Shown: piece after piece, positions 61,951 to 64,000 of the stretch
Position numbering within the stretch: the stretch's first letter is position 1
Layout of the letters: each line of letters begins with the position of its first letter
From: an uncultured Catenibacillus sp.
Lineage (GTDB): Bacteria > Bacillota > Clostridia > Lachnospirales > Lachnospiraceae
Direction: 5' to 3'
NCBI GenBank assembly: GCA_934339005.1
Contig: CAKRHR010000002.1
Location: forward strand, 62,001-126,000
Length of the DNA: 64,000 nt
Translations under genes and position numbers: made by a program
The notes under the pieces: model-generated
The model's database searches: none
Seen by the model: the letters and a program-made list of their open reading frames with translations, nothing else
What the model was told of the DNA's origin: nothing

Positions 61951-64000
61951 ATGAAATGTTTGATTTTGGCAGGAGGAAAGGGAAATAGTCTGTGGCCACT
62001 TTCCAGGGAAAAATATCCAAAACAATTCATGGAAATTAAGCCACACAGATCATTACTTCAGGAAACGATAGCACGTAATATTCCGTTTTGTGAAGAATTT
62101 ATAATATCAACACATGCGGATTATCATTTTATTGTAGATGGTCAGATGGAAAAATTCCAGGGATTAAAATACCGCTGTTTTTTAGAGGAAGAATCAAGAA
62201 TGACAGCGCCGGCAATTGCGATGGCATGCATGACATGCAATCCGTCAGAGTTAATTTTTGTTGTATCTGCAGACCAGATGATCGAAGGCGAAAATTACAA
62301 AGACACAATTATTAAAGCGACAGATTTGGCCCGTCAGGGGTATATTGTCACACTGGGAATGAAAATGCAGGCTGCTAATACGAGCTTTGGATATATACGG
62401 CACAAAGATGGCAATGTGCTTGAATTCAAAGAAAAACCGGATGAAGCAACTGTGCAGGAATATATGAAAAGTGGAGAATATCTTTGGAATAGTGGTAATT
62501 TATTATTCAGAGCCGGAGATTTTCTTCATGAATTGGATATTTATGCACCTGAGTTATATAAAAAATGCAAAAATGCAGTTAAACATATAAATACATCCGG
62601 TCAGACAGTTATAATCAAACAAGAGGTTTTAAAAGATATTCCGGCAGTCAGTATTGAACATGCCCTGATTGAAAAATCTAAGAATATCAAAGTGATAGAA
62701 CCTGATTTCAGATGGGTAGATGTGAGCAATATGGAAGCGTTGGCAAGCTATGTCAACAATTCAGATTCTCCGGAGGTCATCGAAAAAAACTGTGAAAATG
62801 TAACAGTTGTTAATCGATGCAATGATAAATTAGTCGTTACGAATAAGTTAAAGGATTTAATGGTTGTAAATACAGAGGATGCTGTTTATATTACTCAAAA
62901 AGGTGAATATAAAGATGTCAAAGAAATTATGGGTGAGTATCATAAACAGTACAGCAGTTATTTTGAAAACCAGACAACTTTTTATAAAGAATGGGGAAAT
63001 TATAAACTTCTTCAGAAAACAGAATTTTATCAGGTAAAGATGGTTACGATATATCCTGGCAAAACACAGGCGCAGCATCAACATGATTTGTGCAGTGAGC
63101 AGTGGTCAGTCGTTAAAGGTACAGCGACAGTAACACTTGGACAGGAAACAAGAGAGTATCATACAAAAGACAGTATGTATGTGCCGATGGGTGTTATGCA
63201 TGAAGTGGCAAACCTGACAGATGAAGAAGTTGTGATTATTGAAATTTCTATCGGGGAAGTGGTAAATAATAATGGTGCAGATGCTTCCCATATGAAAAAG
63301 CACAAATTTGATACATCTATAGTAAAGCTGGATCCAGCATTTAAAGATTATTTATGGGGCGGTACGAAGTTAAAAGATATTTATCATAAGAAATGTGATT
63401 ATGATATTGTGGCAGAAAGCTGGGAATTATCTTCCCATAAAGACGGACAAAGTGTGATTGCTGAAGGTCGTTATAAAGGAATGCTTTTTGGCGAGTATAT
63501 CAAGAAATTAGGAGCAGAAGGTCTTGGATGGAAATGCCAGGCATTTGAGAGATTTCCTATTTTGATAAAGCTTATTGATGCACAAAATCCTTTATCTATA
63601 CAGGTGCATCCAAATGATGATTTTGCATTGCGTGAAGAAAATGAATATGGTAAGAATGAGTTATGGTATATAGTTGACTGTGATGAAGGTGCTTCAATTT
63701 ACTATGGTGTAAATCAGGATATTACAAAAGAAGAATTAAAAGAACGTGTTGAGAACAATACAGTTCTTGAGATTTTGAATAAAGTTGAAGTGCATAAAGG
63801 GGATACATTTTTTGTCAGGGCAGGAATGATTCATGCTATTGGCGCGGGTATTCTTATTTGCGAGATTCAGCAGAATTCAAATTGCACATATCGTTTGTAT
63901 GATTATGACCGAAGAGATAAATATGGCAATCTAAGAGAATTGCATTTGGAGAAAGCTAGACAGGTAGCAACACTTGAAGTTCAGAATGTGGATAATGATC
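61951..64000 (+). CDS. GDP-mannose pyrophosphorylase-like / cupin / type I mannose-6-phosphate isomerase fusion, 3' truncated
   Basis: ATG at 61951 follows AAGGAGAG ten or so bases upstream, and the frame stays open to the window end (683 codons). The N-terminal part (1 to about 300) resembles a GDP-mannose pyrophosphorylase but the signature reads GGKGNSLWPLSREKYPKQF, with the usual G-T-R-L-W-P replaced by G-N-S-L-W-P; the Arg is missing, and SRMTAPAI replaces GRNTAPAI. A cupin follows (about 345-430; QAQHQHDLCSEQWSVVKG). From about 450 a type I isomerase begins (LDPAFKDYLWGG) with LSIQVHPNDD, NELWYI and MIHAIGAG, holding the zinc ligands Gln, His, Glu and His. It would interconvert fructose-6-phosphate and mannose-6-phosphate, feeding GDP-mannose synthesis. 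The pyrophosphorylase part may be inactive. Confidence 0.88.
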   Translation, partial: MKCLILAGGKGNSLWPLSREKYPKQFMEIKPHRSLLQETIARNIPFCEEFIISTHADYHFIVDGQMEKFQGLKYRCFLEEESRMTAPAIAMACMTCNPSELIFVVSADQMIEGENYKDTIIKATDLARQGYIVTLGMKMQAANTSFGYIRHKDGNVLEFKEKPDEATVQEYMKSGEYLWNSGNLLFRAGDFLHELDIYAPELYKKCKNAVKHINTSGQTVIIKQEVLKDIPAVSIEHALIEKSKNIKVIEPDFRWVDVSNMEALASYVNNSDSPEVIEKNCENVTVVNRCNDKLVVTNKLKDLMVVNTEDAVYITQKGEYKDVKEIMGEYHKQYSSYFENQTTFYKEWGNYKLLQKTEFYQVKMVTIYPGKTQAQHQHDLCSEQWSVVKGTATVTLGQETREYHTKDSMYVPMGVMHEVANLTDEEVVIIEISIGEVVNNNGADASHMKKHKFDTSIVKLDPAFKDYLWGGTKLKDIYHKKCDYDIVAESWELSSHKDGQSVIAEGRYKGMLFGEYIKKLGAEGLGWKCQAFERFPILIKLIDAQNPLSIQVHPNDDFALREENEYGKNELWYIVDCDEGASIYYGVNQDITKEELKERVENNTVLEILNKVEVHKGDTFFVRAGMIHAIGAGILICEIQQNSNCTYRLYDYDRRDKYGNLRELHLEKARQVATLEVQNVDND

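Overview
The window looks like a chromosomal segment of a low-GC Gram-positive gut bacterium, most likely a Lachnospiraceae (Clostridia). This rests on strong GGAGG-type ribosome binding sites, exported proteins with Firmicutes signal peptides, many DUF4214 proteins, AAA-ATPase-like/PD-(D/E)XK proteins, and cell-wall enzymes without any Gram-negative outer-membrane genes. It holds a large surface-glycan locus and a family of secreted proteins that appear built to work at the same cell surface. No rRNA, tRNA, CRISPR array, transposase or prophage gene was seen.

Layout. (1) 1-2681: two wall enzymes, a polysaccharide deacetylase cut by the window edge and a GH25 muramidase with DUF4214 repeats. 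(2) 2767-12974: core glycan assembly, with a lipid-carrier sugar-phosphate transferase, GT2/GT4 glycosyltransferases, an ABC-2 exporter (Wzm/Wzt with a C-terminal glycan-binding domain), a coiled-coil methyltransferase and a small coiled-coil protein. (3) 12992-20279: GT-C membrane glycosyltransferases paired with polyprenyl-phosphate-sugar synthases. (4) 20282-29941: a visibly more AT-rich block of GT2/GT4 enzymes, a Wzx-type flippase, another GT-C-like protein and an acyltransferase-3 protein. Regions 1-4 are all on the plus strand with short gaps or overlaps and no clear internal terminator. (5) 30026-39890: four DUF4214 surface proteins (CAP, two LRR types, one minimal) plus an AAA-ATPase-like/nuclease gene. 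(6) 40020-43635: recQ and a second AAA-ATPase-like gene on the minus strand. (7) 43775-51569: three further DUF4214 proteins (M6 protease, LRR/Ig-like, degenerate CAP). (8) 51581-54423: a convergent GT-C / polyprenyl-phosphate-sugar synthase pair. (9) 59748 down to 54523, minus strand: manC-gmd-rmd-L,D-transpeptidase operon, making GDP-D-rhamnose next to a wall cross-linking enzyme. (10) 59874-64000: an NlpC/P60 DUF4214 protein (minus) and a long GDP-mannose pyrophosphorylase/mannose-6-phosphate isomerase fusion (plus) that runs off the window.

How it may work together. Mannose-6-phosphate is converted to GDP-mannose and on to GDP-D-rhamnose. A lipid-linked glycan is started by the 2767 transferase, extended by many GT2/GT4 enzymes, possibly capped by the methyltransferase and exported by Wzm/Wzt, with GT-C enzymes adding side sugars outside the membrane. 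Ten secreted proteins share a repeated DUF4214 module, carry very different effector domains and show no LPXTG, SLH or C-terminal membrane anchor. The idea that DUF4214 is the module that holds them to this wall or glycan is an inference, and it is the main candidate for an undescribed system here.
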